Positions 1 through 24,486 of a stretch of DNA of 64,000 bases are shown here, piece by piece. The notes below the pieces were generated by a model. It was given only the letters and a program-made list of their open reading frames with translations. It made no database searches and had not been told where the DNA came from. The stretch is from Apoderus coryli. Taxonomy: Eukaryota; Arthropoda; Insecta; Coleoptera; Attelabidae. The DNA is taken from NCBI GenBank assembly GCA_911728435.2, contig OU452205.1:12344260-12408259 (forward strand), in the 5' to 3' direction. How positions within the stretch are numbered: the first letter of the stretch is position 1; each line of letters starts with the position of its first letter. The position numbers were made by a program, and so were the translations under genes.

Positions 1-1685
1 GACAACAGTGGTCACTAAAACTTAATTTGGAGTCAATTAAGATACCCAGATCCTTTGCGGTATCCACCCACCGCACCACCGTTCCATCAACAATAACACT
101 ACCAGAAGTCCGTATCAACTCCGTATGGCGCTCATTACCAATGCATAACGCAACAGTTTTATTAGGGTTTAATCTGAGGCCATGGCGTCTACACCAGTCG
201 GAAAAACACGTTAGATCTTGATTAACATTAAAAATCGCTCTTTGAAATTCAGCAATACCACAATGAAGGTATATTTGTGCATCATCAGCATAAAGGTGTA
301 TTTCTGAATGTATCATAGTCATTGGCAAATCAAACGTGAAAATGGAAAATAAGAGAGGTCCCAAAATACTTCCCTGAGGAACACCACTCGTCAGTTCTTT
401 AAACTGAGAGCTTCTTGAATTTACTTTTACACACTGGAGTCTTTGAAATAAGTAGCTATTAAACCATCTTAAGGAAGTTTCATCAAATCCCAAATAATAA
501 AGCTTGCTCAATAAGAGATCAAAATTAACCAGATCAAATGTCTTACTTTGATCCAGTAACACCACAACCGTACACTTAGACTTATCCAAGGCATATGAGA
601 TATCATTTGTCACCTTTAATAAGGCCGTGGCAGTGGAATGCCTAGAACGAAAACCAGATTGGGCAGCCGGTAGAATTTGAAAATCATTTAGATATTCCCT
701 CATCTGGAACGCTATTACTCTCTCAAACATTTTTGATAAGGTAGGAAGCAGACTAATGGGTCTTAGATCATTGAATGAACTAGGGGTCGAAACTTTTGGG
801 AGTGGCATAACTATGGCTGACTTCCAAACTGTGGGAAACTCGCCTAAATGAACACAATAATTAAAAATATTCTTAATGATCTCAATACAATATGGAATAA
901 TCAGATTTAACATCTTTGTATTGATACCATCCACACCACAAGCATTGGACTTCATCAATCTCAAACTATTAAAGACATCCTCTGTGGATATCTCTCTAAA
1001 ACGGAAAGTTGAACCACCAAAAAGACGGTTTCCTTTATAAAAGTTTAACGTCTCGATATCAACCGATGTTTGGACAGACACTCCAATAAAGTAATCATTG
1101 ATACCTTCAGGCAGATTGAGTTCATCAGGCAAATCTTTACTTCGACCTCGATCTGAAGATACGCCCCAACGAGAGATATTTCTCCAAAGTCTCTTCGAAT
1201 CATTATTACAACCCCTCAAGGTATATTGCATATAAGCAGTTTTTTCACGTTTGATGGCAGACTTAACATAGTTTCTCAAGTCGACATAATAACGTCTGTT
1301 AGCGGGTGTTTTATTGCAAAGATATTTTCTATGGGCATTATTTTTTAGGGTAATCATCTTCCTGATATTATATGTAATATAAGGTTGATACGGTCTTCTC
1401 GTTTTTACAGTTTTTATGGGAGCATGCACGTTAAACAGTGATATTATTGTGTCATTAAGAACCTTCACTCTCTCATCGATATCAATTATGTTATCGATGT
1501 ATGCCCAACATAAAAGTTGTGCATCTCGGGCGAATATGTCAGTATCAAAAAATGCAAAATCTCGATAAGTAAAACATTTCAACTCCTTTTCGCACCTATC
1601 AAAAAAGATTGTACATGATATGAAATGACATATATTTCCTACGAGTATGATCGTTTGCAGCATGAGCCGCAGGCGAGTGCTGCAA
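1..1685 (-). CDS. LINE reverse transcriptase ORF, partial (runs off left edge)
   Basis: Minus-strand frame with no stop codon from about 1685 down to base 1 (over 540 codons). It reads as the endonuclease-RT linker followed by the reverse transcriptase of a non-LTR retrotransposon (Jockey/CR1-like). Landmarks are QSGFR at about 670-655, GVPQGSILG at about 388-360, and the catalytic YADD box (YADDAQIY) at 292-269. The RT would synthesise cDNA by target-primed reverse transcription. No endonuclease domain is seen upstream, and homology stops at about 1615 where a foldback begins, so the copy is 5'-truncated. No ATG-anchored start is claimed; the frame is simply open. The lack of stops or frameshifts, unlike every other LINE copy in the window, suggests recent insertion. 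The C-terminus lies outside the window. Confidence 0.85.
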
Positions 1686-1720
1686 ATCTACGAGTAGGAA
1701 ATGGTCATTTCATGTGAGTT
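1615..1720. repeat. Nested foldback repeat
   Basis: Imperfect inverted repeat with arms about 1615-1648 and 1686-1716 (core ATTTCCTACGAGTA against CTACGAGTAGGAAAT). The loop holds a second, GC-rich hairpin (TGCAGCATGAGC ... GCGAGTGCTGCA, 1659-1687). It abuts the 5' end of the truncated LINE. It is probably a non-autonomous DNA-element fragment. Confidence 0.6.
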
Positions 1721-1730
1721 TCACACTATA

Positions 1731-2206
1731 CTTTTTCTACGACTGATTTAATACTTTTGAATAAATTTGACATAATTTTTAGGCAAATATTTGTTTTTCG
1801 AAACTTACCCTTGTTAGCATATAAGCCTAAATACGATAAATTAGAAGTATTAAATTGACTAGGTGGTGTTAAACTATATTCACTATCACTGTTTATGTGT
1901 TTTGAAATTAGCGAAATACTTAATTATAATTATTATTAATTATAAATACCAAAACTGTCAATTTGGTGTTTGTATTTTCGGCGTTGCTATGGTGATTTTT
2001 CATGCCCGCCGCTACTTTTGTCATTACAATTGATTACACAATGAAATTTTATCCGTGCGTAATAATATTTCCCACTAGTTGCTAGGCAACTTGGGGGAAA
2101 TATTATTACGCACGGATAAATGATAAACAGCATTACAATGTACTACATTGTCAAATCATGATTGAACATATAATAAAAGCATTTAAAGACAGTCGTAGAA
2201 AAAGAA
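1731..2206. mobile_element. MITE-like element with 14-bp TIR and internal perfect hairpin
   Basis: CTTTTTCTACGACT at 1731 is matched inverted by AGTCGTAGAAAAAG ending about 2205. Inside, 2048-2073 and 2095-2120 form a perfect 26-bp inverted repeat beginning TTTATCCGTGCG. Its loop contains GTTGC-TAG-GCAAC (2079-2091). There is no coding capacity and no clear target-site duplication, so the family is not assigned. Confidence 0.5.
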
Positions 2207-2257
2207 AATTGTTTGTTATTTTGGGATTGACGTATTGGAATTTGTGTAAGAGAAATG

Positions 2258-2304
2258 TGTTCAACCTGAAGAAGTTACTAAATAGTGACGAAACGTTTTT
2301 GTCA
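2258..2304 (+). ncRNA. Hammerhead-like motif (weak)
   Basis: CTGAAGA (2266-2272) is followed by a 6-bp stem II (GTTACT 2274-2279 / AGTGAC 2284-2289, one G-U pair) and GAAAC (2290-2294). Stem III is minimal (ACGT) and stem I is poor. It is probably a decayed copy of the hammerhead-bearing repeats seen elsewhere in this window. Confidence 0.3.
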
Positions 2305-2719
2305 TTTTAGTTTTATTTATTTGACGAAAATAAAGATGGATGATGTTGTCTTTATTTGAAAAAGTTTTGTAAAGAAAAACACCCCAAGAAAATTAAACTG
2401 AAACAAATTGTCTTCTTCCAGCATAAGGTTTCCGTCTACATCGGTCTGGTTTTCTAGCGACTGAGTTCATTACATTTGATAAAATTTGTGAATAGAGGTA
2501 CTCATTCATGTCTTCTTCTAGGAAAATAGAAAATTTAAACCTTTGGAGATAAAAAACGGATAATTATTTTCATTCAAAATACGTTTAAAAGAACATTTTC
2601 TTTATCGCAATTGATTGGAACTTAACATCCATGTTTTTATTTGTACTTTTATGTTATATTCCTGCATCTTTTAAAGTATTATTATTATAAATCAAAAATT
2701 GCTTAATTTCTCATTTAAT

Positions 2720-3830
2720 TAATAATAATAATAATAGCCTTTATTGTCCAACAGCAGAGGCAATTACAGGACAAAATATATAAAAATAATAAGTATATTC
2801 TAATAACCGAACAATCAATTGGAAAATATAAATTATAATAGACCAGATATAGTTTGCTAATACTAATCAACATAAGACATTGCAGAATTCATAATTTCTT
2901 CAATACAACACGAAAATATATCACAATATTTACACATAACATTGTAGTTCCTAGTAAAGACAGAAATAGAACGTTTGTCCTAGCATAGTTGCAATAAAAT
3001 GAGCAACTGGACCTAGCATGTTGTCTTGGTATACGGTTAAATTTAATCGCGAAAGCAAGTGGGCACAATCAATATTGCAGTACACTAAATTGAAGAGAAA
3101 GCTCAAAGAGTTCATTTGGCGTCTAAGTTCCCGACTCGGTATCTGAAATCTATCGGTCATTATTTGGTAGTCAGTACCCCTGGCAGGGTAATGACCATCC
3201 TCTTTGTACATTAAATACTTCAAAAATCTACGCTGCACTTTTTCAATAATATTTTGATGAGTCACATAATATGGATACCATATCAGTGACCCATATTCAA
3301 GCTTGGAGCGCACATAGGCAAAGTACAGCGTTTTAAGAGCATCTGTGTTTATAAAGTCCTTGCAATTCCCAACCAGAAAACCATAAGTTCTACCCGCCTC
3401 AAGTACCACTTTACTGAGATGCTCAATAAACGTAAACTTTGAATCAAACATGATTCCCAAATCAGTGACAGATTCACACCGTGATAATTGCACCCGATCA
3501 ATGGAATAAGTGTAATTAATGATCGCCCTCCTCCTCGTAAAACTGATATATTTGCACTTGCCTGGATTGAGCGAAAGTTTGTTTAGTATGCACCATTGAT
3601 GTACGAGTTGCAAATTGTACTGAAGATTACTACAGTCAGTAATACTATCCACCGAAGAATACAATTTAAGGTCATCCGCAAACATTAGCCGATCACAATT
3701 CAGTCCACTCTCCAGGTCTTTAATAAATAACAAAAAAAAAATAGTGGTCCGAGGTTTGATCCCTGAGGAACCCAGAAGATGCTGTATACATATGAGACTG
3801 GTAGCCATTGTGAGACACATACTGAGATCT
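2720..3830 (-). mobile_element. LINE fragment, RT C-terminal half and 3' end
   Basis: A minus-strand frame at 3820-2951 encodes the palm/thumb of a CR1/Jockey-like reverse transcriptase. It has an intact catalytic FADD box (FADDLKLYSS) and the downstream KTLYFAYVRSKLEYG motif. The 5' part (VPQG region) is interrupted near 3740-3790, so the copy is 5'-truncated. The 3' end is the motif GGACAATAAAGGC followed by (TTA)n at about 2750-2718, a tail typical of CR1/L2-type elements. A relative on the plus strand lies at 58920-59612 and shares both the peptide motif and the ACAATAAAG-(ATT)n end. Confidence 0.8.
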
Positions 3831-3967
3831 ATCTCGCAAATATGAATTAAAAAATAGTTGGATCTGGTGTAGCAGTTGCATCGCCTATTTTACAAGATAG
3901 TGGTAGACTAAATAAAAAATACATAAATCAAAAATCTACTTTTCCGACTGGCTGCCATCGGGATTTT

Positions 3968-4021
3968 TTTTATTACACGGGCAACGTGTAATAATAATAA
4001 TAGTAATAATAGTAATAATAG
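3968..4021. repeat. Small hairpin plus (AAT)n microsatellite
   Basis: TTATTACACG and CGTGTAATAA form a 10-bp perfect inverted repeat around 3970-3997. It runs into an imperfect TAA/TAG trinucleotide tract. Nothing coding is seen between 3830 and 4116. Confidence 0.5.
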
Positions 4022-4116
4022 GATCCAGGGGTCATAAAATGAAGTACTGCATAAAAATTTTTCAAAATTTCGGTTGTGTCGATCTCCTGAATAGTTAGAT
4101 TTTTTTTAAAAATCTA

Positions 4117-4554
4117 CTAAAAGGCACATTATTCTCAATAGTTTATTTTTAGCTAGATATATTAAATTATACACAATGATAATAAATAATAATTACAATG
4201 AACATACAAATTAATACAAATACACCACTACCATACATACATATATATTATAAGGTTCAACACCAAACAAATCTAATGTTACTTTTTCAGATTGCGTATT
4301 ATTCCAATTTAGATATTTTCCTTTTAATTGTATAACTTTTTCACATTACATACAATTTTTTCTTATTGTGACTTGTATAATATTATATATTATATTAGAT
4401 TTGTTTAGTGTCGTACCTTATAATATATATGTATGTATGGTAGTGGTGTATTTGTATTAATTTGTATGTTCATAGTAATTATTATTTATTATCATTGTGT
4501 ATAATTTAATATATAAAGCTAAAAATAAACTATTGAGAATAATGTGCCTTTTTT
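4117..4554. mobile_element. Hairpin MITE with about 160-bp arms
   Basis: Left arm 4117-4278 is repeated inverted and almost perfectly at 4394-4554 (shared blocks AAAAGGCACATTATTCTCAA and CCACTACCATACATACATAT). The loop is about 115 bp. There is no ORF. The low divergence between arms suggests a recent insertion or gene conversion between arms. Confidence 0.75.
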
Positions 4555-4844
4555 ATTTCCTGACTTCCTATCTGTAATGCATAAAATGATTTTAAAATTA
4601 GATAGGTATCTTCTTAATTATACATAAATATATTTGAGTATCGTTTTCCCCATATACGAAATAAAGGTTTTTCAGCTAAGTATATCAAGAAATACCTACT
4701 ACCAAGGAAAGTTCAACAGACTTTCTTAGCGAATACCTTATACATATTAATATTTAAATTATTTTACTGAAAAACTCATTCCAATTAAATATCGACTAAA
4801 TTTCAGTTTCAAAATAAGTTGAATAGCGGTTAAATTCAAACTCA

Positions 4845-5030
4845 AATGCGCGCCAAGGAAAGCCCCGCCCCAAATGCTCTGATTGGCTCGGCACGTTGGC
4901 ATTTTAATGTATGCTGTAGAACAGACAGTTTTCTTCACTTTTCGTTTGCAGCGCCTCTCGTGACTGTTCGCGTAGTTAAAAACAGTATTCCAATCTCTGC
5001 CATTTAAGTTAATCTTCTAAGGGGGTATGT
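4845..5030 (+). promoter_or_regulatory. Candidate promoter-like GC-rich island
   Basis: Within AT-rich sequence, 4848-4895 holds a GC-box-like CCCCGCCCC and an inverted CCAAT box (CTGATTGGCTC), followed by CpG-containing sequence to about 4980. This is promoter-like in composition, but no first exon or downstream gene could be attached to it. It may be the promoter of a TE. Confidence 0.25.
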
Positions 5031-5555
5031 TTTGTGGTCCGAGATTTTGGAGAAGCGGTATTTACTCACATGTATCTGCAATAACTGCTGATAAATTATT
5101 CTTCTTTTTTTTCGTCAATGTTTACTTTTACGACAGACAAGGCTATCGATGCAATAATTTTATTATCGTTTTTAAATATGACCCTGTCTTATTTGCAACA
5201 ATTGCATTACCGTTGACTTCTTTACGTGAATTTTATCATACTAAATATTGTTAGAATCTGGAGAATAAAAAAAGTAATAATCTACAGGAGGCTCCAGAAG
5301 AAGCAATTGCGTTTATCTATACTACACGATCGATCCTCTAGGTATACTTTTGCAAGCGTTCTTCCAAAAATGTTCCATTCAATTTTTGGTCCTTTGGTCC
5401 CTCAAAATGCAGGTTATCTAATTAATTAAACCTAAATTATTTATTAGGACTTTATACGAGCAGTTCTTGTGTTAGTTATAATCATAGGCGTAACATTGGA
5501 TGAGGGAGTGATATTTGTACACATCGTTATATTCATTTTTTGATATTTGCAATAC

Positions 5556-6048
5556 ACAATGTCCACGGATAGAGTTTGGAAGAAGAAAAACTTTTTTATT
5601 TGTAGATTTAGAAGAAAAGTGCATTCTTTATAAAAACGTCTGCTTGTGTCGAAACTACAATTCCAAATACCAAATTTAGGATTACTATACAGGGATATCA
5701 AAAATAACATTTTTAATGATTTAGATTTTTTTGTTTTTTTTTTTAATTTTATGAAAATATTTTCAAAACCGTTATTTATTACACCAATTGTGCAAAAAGA
5801 ACTAATAACCCTTTTTCGCAAAGTGGTTAATTTCATAGCTACTATTAAAATCATAAAATTAAAAAAACAAGAAAATCAAACTCATTAAAAATATTATTTT
5901 TGATATACCCTGTAGAGTAATCGTAAATTTGGTACTCGAAATTGTAGTTTTGACACAAGCAGACGTTTTTATAAAGAATGACTTTTTCTTCTAAATCTAC
6001 AAATAAAAAAGTTGTTCTTCGTCCAAACTCTATCCAATGTGGACACAT
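5556..6048. mobile_element. Hairpin element, TIR starting (C)AATGTCCAC
   Basis: Arms about 5556-5735 and 5870-6048 are inverted copies (shared blocks GATAGAGTTTGG, TTTATAAAAACGTCTGCTTG, ATATCAAAAATAA). The spacer is about 140 bp. The terminal motif resembles that of the 16102-17870 element (CAGTATGTCCAC), so they may belong to one superfamily. Open frames inside are by-products of AT-rich arms. Confidence 0.7.
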
Positions 6049-6206
6049 TATATAGCGAAACTTCAAGCTAAATATTGTCATGAACGGTTTAAAAAAAATC
6101 GGTTTTTTTTTTGCATTATTCACTTCATTGTTTGTTAAGATTCGAAAAATGTTGAATAGGCTAAGCTTCTATTATCAAATAATTCATTTTAAGACCAAAA
6201 TAAAAT

Positions 6207-6903
6207 AAAATTATTAACTAAAATATGAATAGTTTTTTGTGTTTATATAATTTCTTTTATGAAATGACGTTGTGTTTTTTCTCGTGTATGTTCAATTGAT
6301 AAACCAGCTTTTCGATATATCAAACCCACCACTGAACTTATTTCATAATATCGAATATCGCACTCCACTTTAATATGGCTACTTCTTTAAATTGAAGTTA
6401 AATTTTGTTGGAAAATCAAGTATCGTAATCATATTCTATGTGTAAATATATTGTGTAGTATGTGGGTTTGTTGAGGAAAGTCTGCTGGAATATGTTTGTC
6501 GTGAATTTGTCAAAAAAAGTCTGGCAGCACAGCTTATGTTGTATCTCGCAACTTGGTATATTGTTTAGGCGAGTAAATTTCCATAGAAAAACACACACAT
6601 CTTTTTTAATGACTTTACTTTCATGAAAAAATTGTCGATTTGCGAACTATGTTAAACATGTTTCCCCTCAAAGGAGCCTCAACCACGACCTGATCTGAAT
6701 ATTATTTAACTGTATGTAAAAACACATGGCACATTTTACTCTTGTTTGGCTTTGGAGGAGAAATCTATACGACCTGGAACTCGTTTTGGTTGAAGATTAG
6801 GGTGAATAAGAGCTATCACGGTTTATTATAGTTAACAACGTCATTTCATAAAAGAAATTATATCAACACAAAAAACTCTTCATATTTTGATAAAAATTAT
6901 TGG
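6207..6903. mobile_element. Inverted-repeat element, about 0.7 kb
   Basis: 6211-6272 (with AGTTTTTTGTGTT and TTTCTTTTATGAAATGACG) is repeated inverted at 6839-6900. Patchy continuation of the arms inward includes GGTTTAT near 6820. No coding sequence is recognised in the interior. Confidence 0.6.
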
Positions 6904-6949
6904 TATCGTACTTATTTTTCTTTTTGTTAATCATTGGTACGGTTTGATT

Positions 6950-7050
6950 ATACCAGTTGCCGTTGAACAATCTCGAAACATGTATGGTGACTGAATGAAG
7001 ACCCTTAGACAGATTTATTAAACTTATTTTGTGGAGATTGACTTTTATTT
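6950..7050 (+). repeat. Degenerate ribozyme-tail repeat
   Basis: CGAAACATGTATGGT (6972-6986) followed by TTTATTAAACTTATTTTGTGGAGATTGAC matches the 3' part of the hammerhead-bearing repeat at 58437-58555. The CUGANGA box is lost (sequence reads GTTGCCG). It is an inactive copy by inspection. Confidence 0.45.
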
Positions 7051-7082
7051 CCTATATCGAAAATTTAACTTACTCAACTTCC

Positions 7083-7680
7083 ATAATAAAATATCAAACA
7101 ATTATTATATCAAAAAAACTTCTAATTTATACTTATTTTTATTTTTAATACAATTCACCTGAACTAAATCTGGCATAATTGTTTTTAAATGACACAAGTT
7201 GTCAAATTTTTGTTTGATTTTGTCTATTTTCCATCGGCACCATCTAGGTTCTGGCCGTCTGCATGTAACAACAATTTTAAAAAAATAATTATGGTAAACC
7301 TGTTGGTCTATGTGTTAACCTTAATCGTAATCGTAAGGTTGCGAGTTCAAATTTGGGCCATGGAACTTTTTTTATTATTATTAAAATTATAGGCGGTCTG
7401 CATATATTGTTACCTGACATGTTTATTAAATTCATTTTACCAGATATTTCAGTAATTATACACTGCCATGATATGCATTTACGGTTATCGTATAGTGTGG
7501 AAAATTTGAAACATTTAGGCGAACAATTGTGCGAAATGTATAAAAAAATGATAAAATAATAGTATTTGACGAATGTTATTGTAGACAAAACTGCCCACCG
7601 AACGGATACATTTAATTTGACGCGGATGTTCAAAATGTCAACTTTCTTTCATTAATAGAGATGCAAGAAATGTATCGATA
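7083..7680 (+). repeat. Dispersed 600-bp repeat, copy A, with tRNA-like core
   Basis: Same-strand match to 18243-18868 along almost its whole length, with many substitutions and small indels. Shared blocks include CACCATCTAGGT, CAAAACTGC and CGGATGTTCAAAATGTCAAC. At about 7300-7346 a tRNA-like core is visible: an A-box-like TTGGTCTATGTGTTAA and a B-box-like GCGAGTTCAAATTTG. This hints at a pol III (SINE-type) promoter embedded in the unit. Both strands show small open frames here but none is credible as a gene. Confidence 0.6.
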
Positions 7681-8917
7681 TATTCGAGTCTATTTAAGGT
7701 TGAACTATTGCCTCGAGGACTGCAACTGAGTCTATTGGCCGCTTGCTCAATGTATAAAATGCTTCATATTGTAATGAAAATATTGTTTAAATCACAATTT
7801 TTGTTGCTGTAATTTGTAATTGTAATTAATTACAAAAACATGATAAAATAATTTTTAATTTTAGTTAATTACTTTGAAAAGTAATTGACTCAGCTCTGTA
7901 TATTATATTTAATACCTAGTAGTTTTTTAGTGTTTTATAATTTTGTACTAGAAAATTTTTATTCAACAGATTACTGCGTATTTGCGGACAACCTGTGTGT
8001 GTATCTAGCATATGAAAATATTAATCAATTGTCCCCCTATGCTAGATAAATTTAAGTTCTGAGTAAATATTATGCACTAAATATAATACACTTACTATGT
8101 TCGATGCCTATATCAAAAAAACTTTTGCTTATTTAAAACATTCCATTTTATCGTCACCTCAAAGCACGCTTCCGATAAATATGTTGAATCATTATTTATT
8201 TTTACTATAAAATATTATGTAAACACCTTGTTATGTTGATTATAAAAATTAGGGCATGCATCTTATGCAACTTAACCTAATTTTTCGGACAGATTTAGAT
8301 CTAAAGTTATACACTGGCGTATTACCTATTTTATGTTGATCGAATTAAAGTGACAGAAATTGAATAATTTAATATGGTTATGATAAGATACACCTATTTA
8401 CCTACTTAAGGAATTTAGATGTGATTTTGGTTGGATATTCATAATCAGACTGATATCATCATATAAATGGAAATATTACCTCCATTTTCGAGGGTGGTGC
8501 GATCCCACCGATTATTTTTATTGTTTTATTTTTCTTGATAGTCTGATTTTAGGCTGATACACTTAACACTTACACGAAACATATCTCCATCTTCTTCAAG
8601 TCCTCGAAAAATATGATGTCGAAATCCTGGAAAATGCTCATTCGTGACCGCTACGATAACTCAGTAGAGGTGAAACGCTTACCCTCAAGCCGAATTTTCA
8701 TATTTGAGCAAAAATTAGGATTTCTTTAAGATGTATAATATTGATTTTAAACAGAATTAACTACGACTTTTCATTTAGATGCACATATACGTTTCCAAAA
8801 ATATGATAAATATTCGTAATCACGGGAACGTGTATTTTCATCAAAATCTCCAAGGTAAAAATGTCTTGTATCTCGTTAAGATCAATTATATATTTTTATA
8901 AAATAATCAATAATATG
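7681..8917. other. AT-rich stretch, nothing recognised
   Basis: No exon of the downstream kinase, no RNA gene and no repeat could be recognised here by eye. A GC-richer patch near 8480-8515 is unexplained. Confidence 0.3.
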
Positions 8918-10697
8918 CAGGGTGAGTTATTAGTGCGTCGAAGTTCGATATTACCTCAAATTTCACGCAAAACTAAGCAGCCAGTGTGTAGGCAGTCATA
9001 AAGTACGTATTTTAAAATTATTGTTATTTGTACAGGGTGGCTCATCTCATCAGGGTGAACCAAACTTACGTTTTTTTTAAATGGAAATCCCTATTTATTA
9101 TTCCACAATTTCATTGGTTTAGACTTGACATTAATCATACTAAAATTTTAGAAAATTATACAGAGTGGTTCAAAAGTTACCACTAGTATTATATGCAAAA
9201 CATGGCCAATTCTAAGGCTTCTGAACTGGAACTGAAATAATTTAAACACTGCTTCTTACGGGCATATAGCTTTTTGATAGTTATCAACTTTTAGAAAACG
9301 ATAATTGTTAGTATATAGTGCAAAACCTGTATACAAGGTGAGTCCAAACTCAAATTTGCGTTTTACTCGAATTTTACAAATTAGACACCCTGTCTATAAT
9401 ATCAAAAACTGAAAGGAAAATTGATAAGCTTTTATTCTTATGTAGTCTTTCTTATACCTAAATCTATTAGTTTTTAAGATATTTTCATTTATAAAATATG
9501 GCTTCATCTCCAAACAACACAAATAAGTCAAAAAAATCTATCTGATTGTGAACTTGTTGTTGTGTCCATTGGCAGAAGATATTGCGCCGGAGATAGTCAT
9601 CCTCATTTTGTTTTTATGTAGAATTCTTTTGACTGAGCTTTGGGTTACCGATTGTTCCCGAGCAATTTCACGTGTGCTGATATGTGGATTTTCTACCACT
9701 TTTAACATTACATTCAATTAATTTTCATCATTCAAAACAGTTTTGGTCCTAGTTTGTTTCGGGTATTTTACTGATCCCGTGTTTCCAAAACGATTCATTA
9801 AGTAACCTTTCCATCGTTATCTTTTCTGGTTGCCTTCGAGCAGGATATCTTTCTTGGTAAATTCTTTGCGCAAGTAAAACCATTCTCCTAATATTAACTC
9901 ATTTTTGGGAAAATTAATTTCAACCAAAATTTAATCAAGTAAATATTAATAAACTAATTGTTATATGTACTTAATAGAGTACACTTTTCTAATAAATAGC
10001 TAATGATTAAATGTCACTGTTATTCGATCAAATCCTTGTTGATTTAGTTGATAAATATTCCAATTATTATACCGTTTTTGATTACGATTATGATAAATAA
10101 ATAACTATTAATAAATAGGTTGAATTTGAAAAATATTATTTTAGTGACCTTGTGTAATGTTTTTCAATAACAAATATCAAAAATGAAATTAGGTATATGC
10201 AAAATGATCACGTAAAGTCCAAATTTGATAATATTTTTTTGTTTAAATGAAAATATCTTAAAAACTAATAGATTTAGGTATAAGAAAGGCTACATAAGAA
10301 TAAAAGCTTATCAATTTTCCTTTCAGTTTTTGATATTATATACAGGGTGTCTCATTTGGAAAATTCGAGTAAAATGCTAATTTGCGTTTGGACTCACCCT
10401 GTATATAGGTTTTGCACTATATACTAACAATTATCTTTTTCTAAAAGTTGATAACTATCAAAAAGCTATGTCCGCAAGAAGCAGAGTTTAATTACTTCAG
10501 TTCCAGTACAGAAGCCTTAGAATTCGCCATGTTTTGCATATAATACTTGTGGTAACTTTTGAACCACTCTGTATAATTTTCTGAAAATTTTAGTATGATT
10601 AATGTCAAGTCTAAACCAAAGAAATTGTGTTAGTTTTGCGTGAAATTTTTGGTCTTTGAGGTAATATCGAACTTCGACGCATCAATAACTCACCCTG
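8918..10697 (-). mobile_element. DDE/DUF4817-type transposon remnant with about 450-bp TIRs
   Basis: Termini CAGGGTGAGTTATT (8918) and its inverse ending 10697 are flanked by a possible TATG duplication (8914-8917, 10698-10701). The inverted arms extend about 450 bp. The left arm carries an extra segment of roughly 100-150 bp near 8990-9130. Between 9920 and 9535 the minus strand encodes broken pieces of a transposase N-terminal region of the DUF4817/helix-turn-helix type: a segment with QERYPARRQPEK, then KYPKQTRTKTVLNDEN, a stop, then ENPHISTREIAREQSVTQSS. The DDE nuclease domain is absent. The element was mobilised by, or decayed from, a full transposon. Confidence 0.7.
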
Positions 10698-11790
10698 TAT
10701 GTTTAGGAAATATGATTGATTTTTTTCTTTTAACCCCCTAAAAATTACTTCTTCTAAACATATGGTCAACAAAAATAATAGTTCTGCAACTTCTTTTTTT
10801 CTAAAGCAAAAATTGTTAAAATAGCTTAACCCATTTTTGGGTACAGACCACACATGTACCGTGCGAAATATGTATTTTATATAGTTTAACAAGAAGCCAA
10901 CGAGCTAGTTGGTAATTTTAGACATTTAGACGTCGGGTTGGGAAAAGTTGTTTGCTGCTGAAAACTTAACTTGAAGGTTTATGGAAATGGATTCTCATGA
11001 CTTTGTTCATAAACGCAACATTTTGATTGAAATTTGACGTTCGCCATTTCAGCAACGTGCGAACTCGATATTTTCATATTATTTGCCGATGAAGAAGGAT
11101 TTCTTTTTAATCATTAACATTATTCAGTAATATGATCAAATTTTGAAGAAATTAAATTTAATATAACTACTGTTGGAAAAAAAATTTGTGAAACACTTAA
11201 ATTCATTTTTATTTCGTGCTGTTTTTTGTAAATATCTTACGATCTCCTTTAAGAACAGGAGTTGTGCAGCACCTCTATCAAAGAGAATGTCATGTTCTAT
11301 CCAACGATACAAAAATTTTTTGATTTAAACCTTTAATAAAAGAACTATTATGAAACAACTGGAAAATGTACTGAAATAACTTTTAGCAGCAATAATAAGT
11401 ACTTCACCAAATTAAATTTGATATTTCATGATTTGTCCAAAAGTAGCGTTTCACAAAATTCACGCGGGACTTTCCAATCTCACTGTATATCCAACAACGC
11501 CATGTTTGTCAATCAGTCACTCCAGCTTATACCTAGCTAGCGAACAAATGTAAGCCACTGTCAGTCAAAACATAAATTATCTATTATTAGTTATTTAAAT
11601 TACCCCCGCAGGCACCTGCTTTCATCCGAACTACCAATAACCATAAAATTATAATTTTTATAAACAATGTGTTATTACAATAACGATAAAGCACATTTAT
11701 ATTAACCAGTTTATTTCTCCAGTAAATTGTCTTTCTAGATAACCATAAGGAAAATAAAAAATGATTAAAAAATATTCTGCATTGTTTCAG
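10698..11790. other. No gene recognised
   Basis: AT-rich sequence upstream of the first visible kinase exon. It includes the polypyrimidine tract and AG acceptor (11789-11790) of that exon. No upstream kinase N-lobe exon (glycine loop, VAIK lysine) was found anywhere from 1 to 11790, so those exons should lie beyond the left edge. Confidence 0.4.
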
Positions 11791-24254
<12,464 letters not shown>

Positions 24255-24486
24255 TATTTTAATAGACGAAAATAATTTTATTATTGTGAAATGATGAAAC
24301 AATTGGAAGGTGTCTTTAGATTTTATTATTATACTAGTGGTAAGTCGTAAAAGAAGAAACCTCTAAAATTACACAAAGGATGAGTTTTGTATACTGTTGT
24401 TTAGGGTTGGAAACTCATAAATACAACAATATTTTGAAACGGAAAATTCTACACAAAACTTTAGGTACGTATATACAAGGTGTAGG

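Noticed and set aside
5226..5429. Harbinger-type transposase N-terminus (RRLQKKQLRLSILHD)
   Set aside because: A vague resemblance only, with no second conserved block nearby and no matching TIR.
7289..7633. 114-codon minus-strand frame
   Set aside because: It overlaps the dispersed repeat and is not preserved in the copy at 18243-18868.
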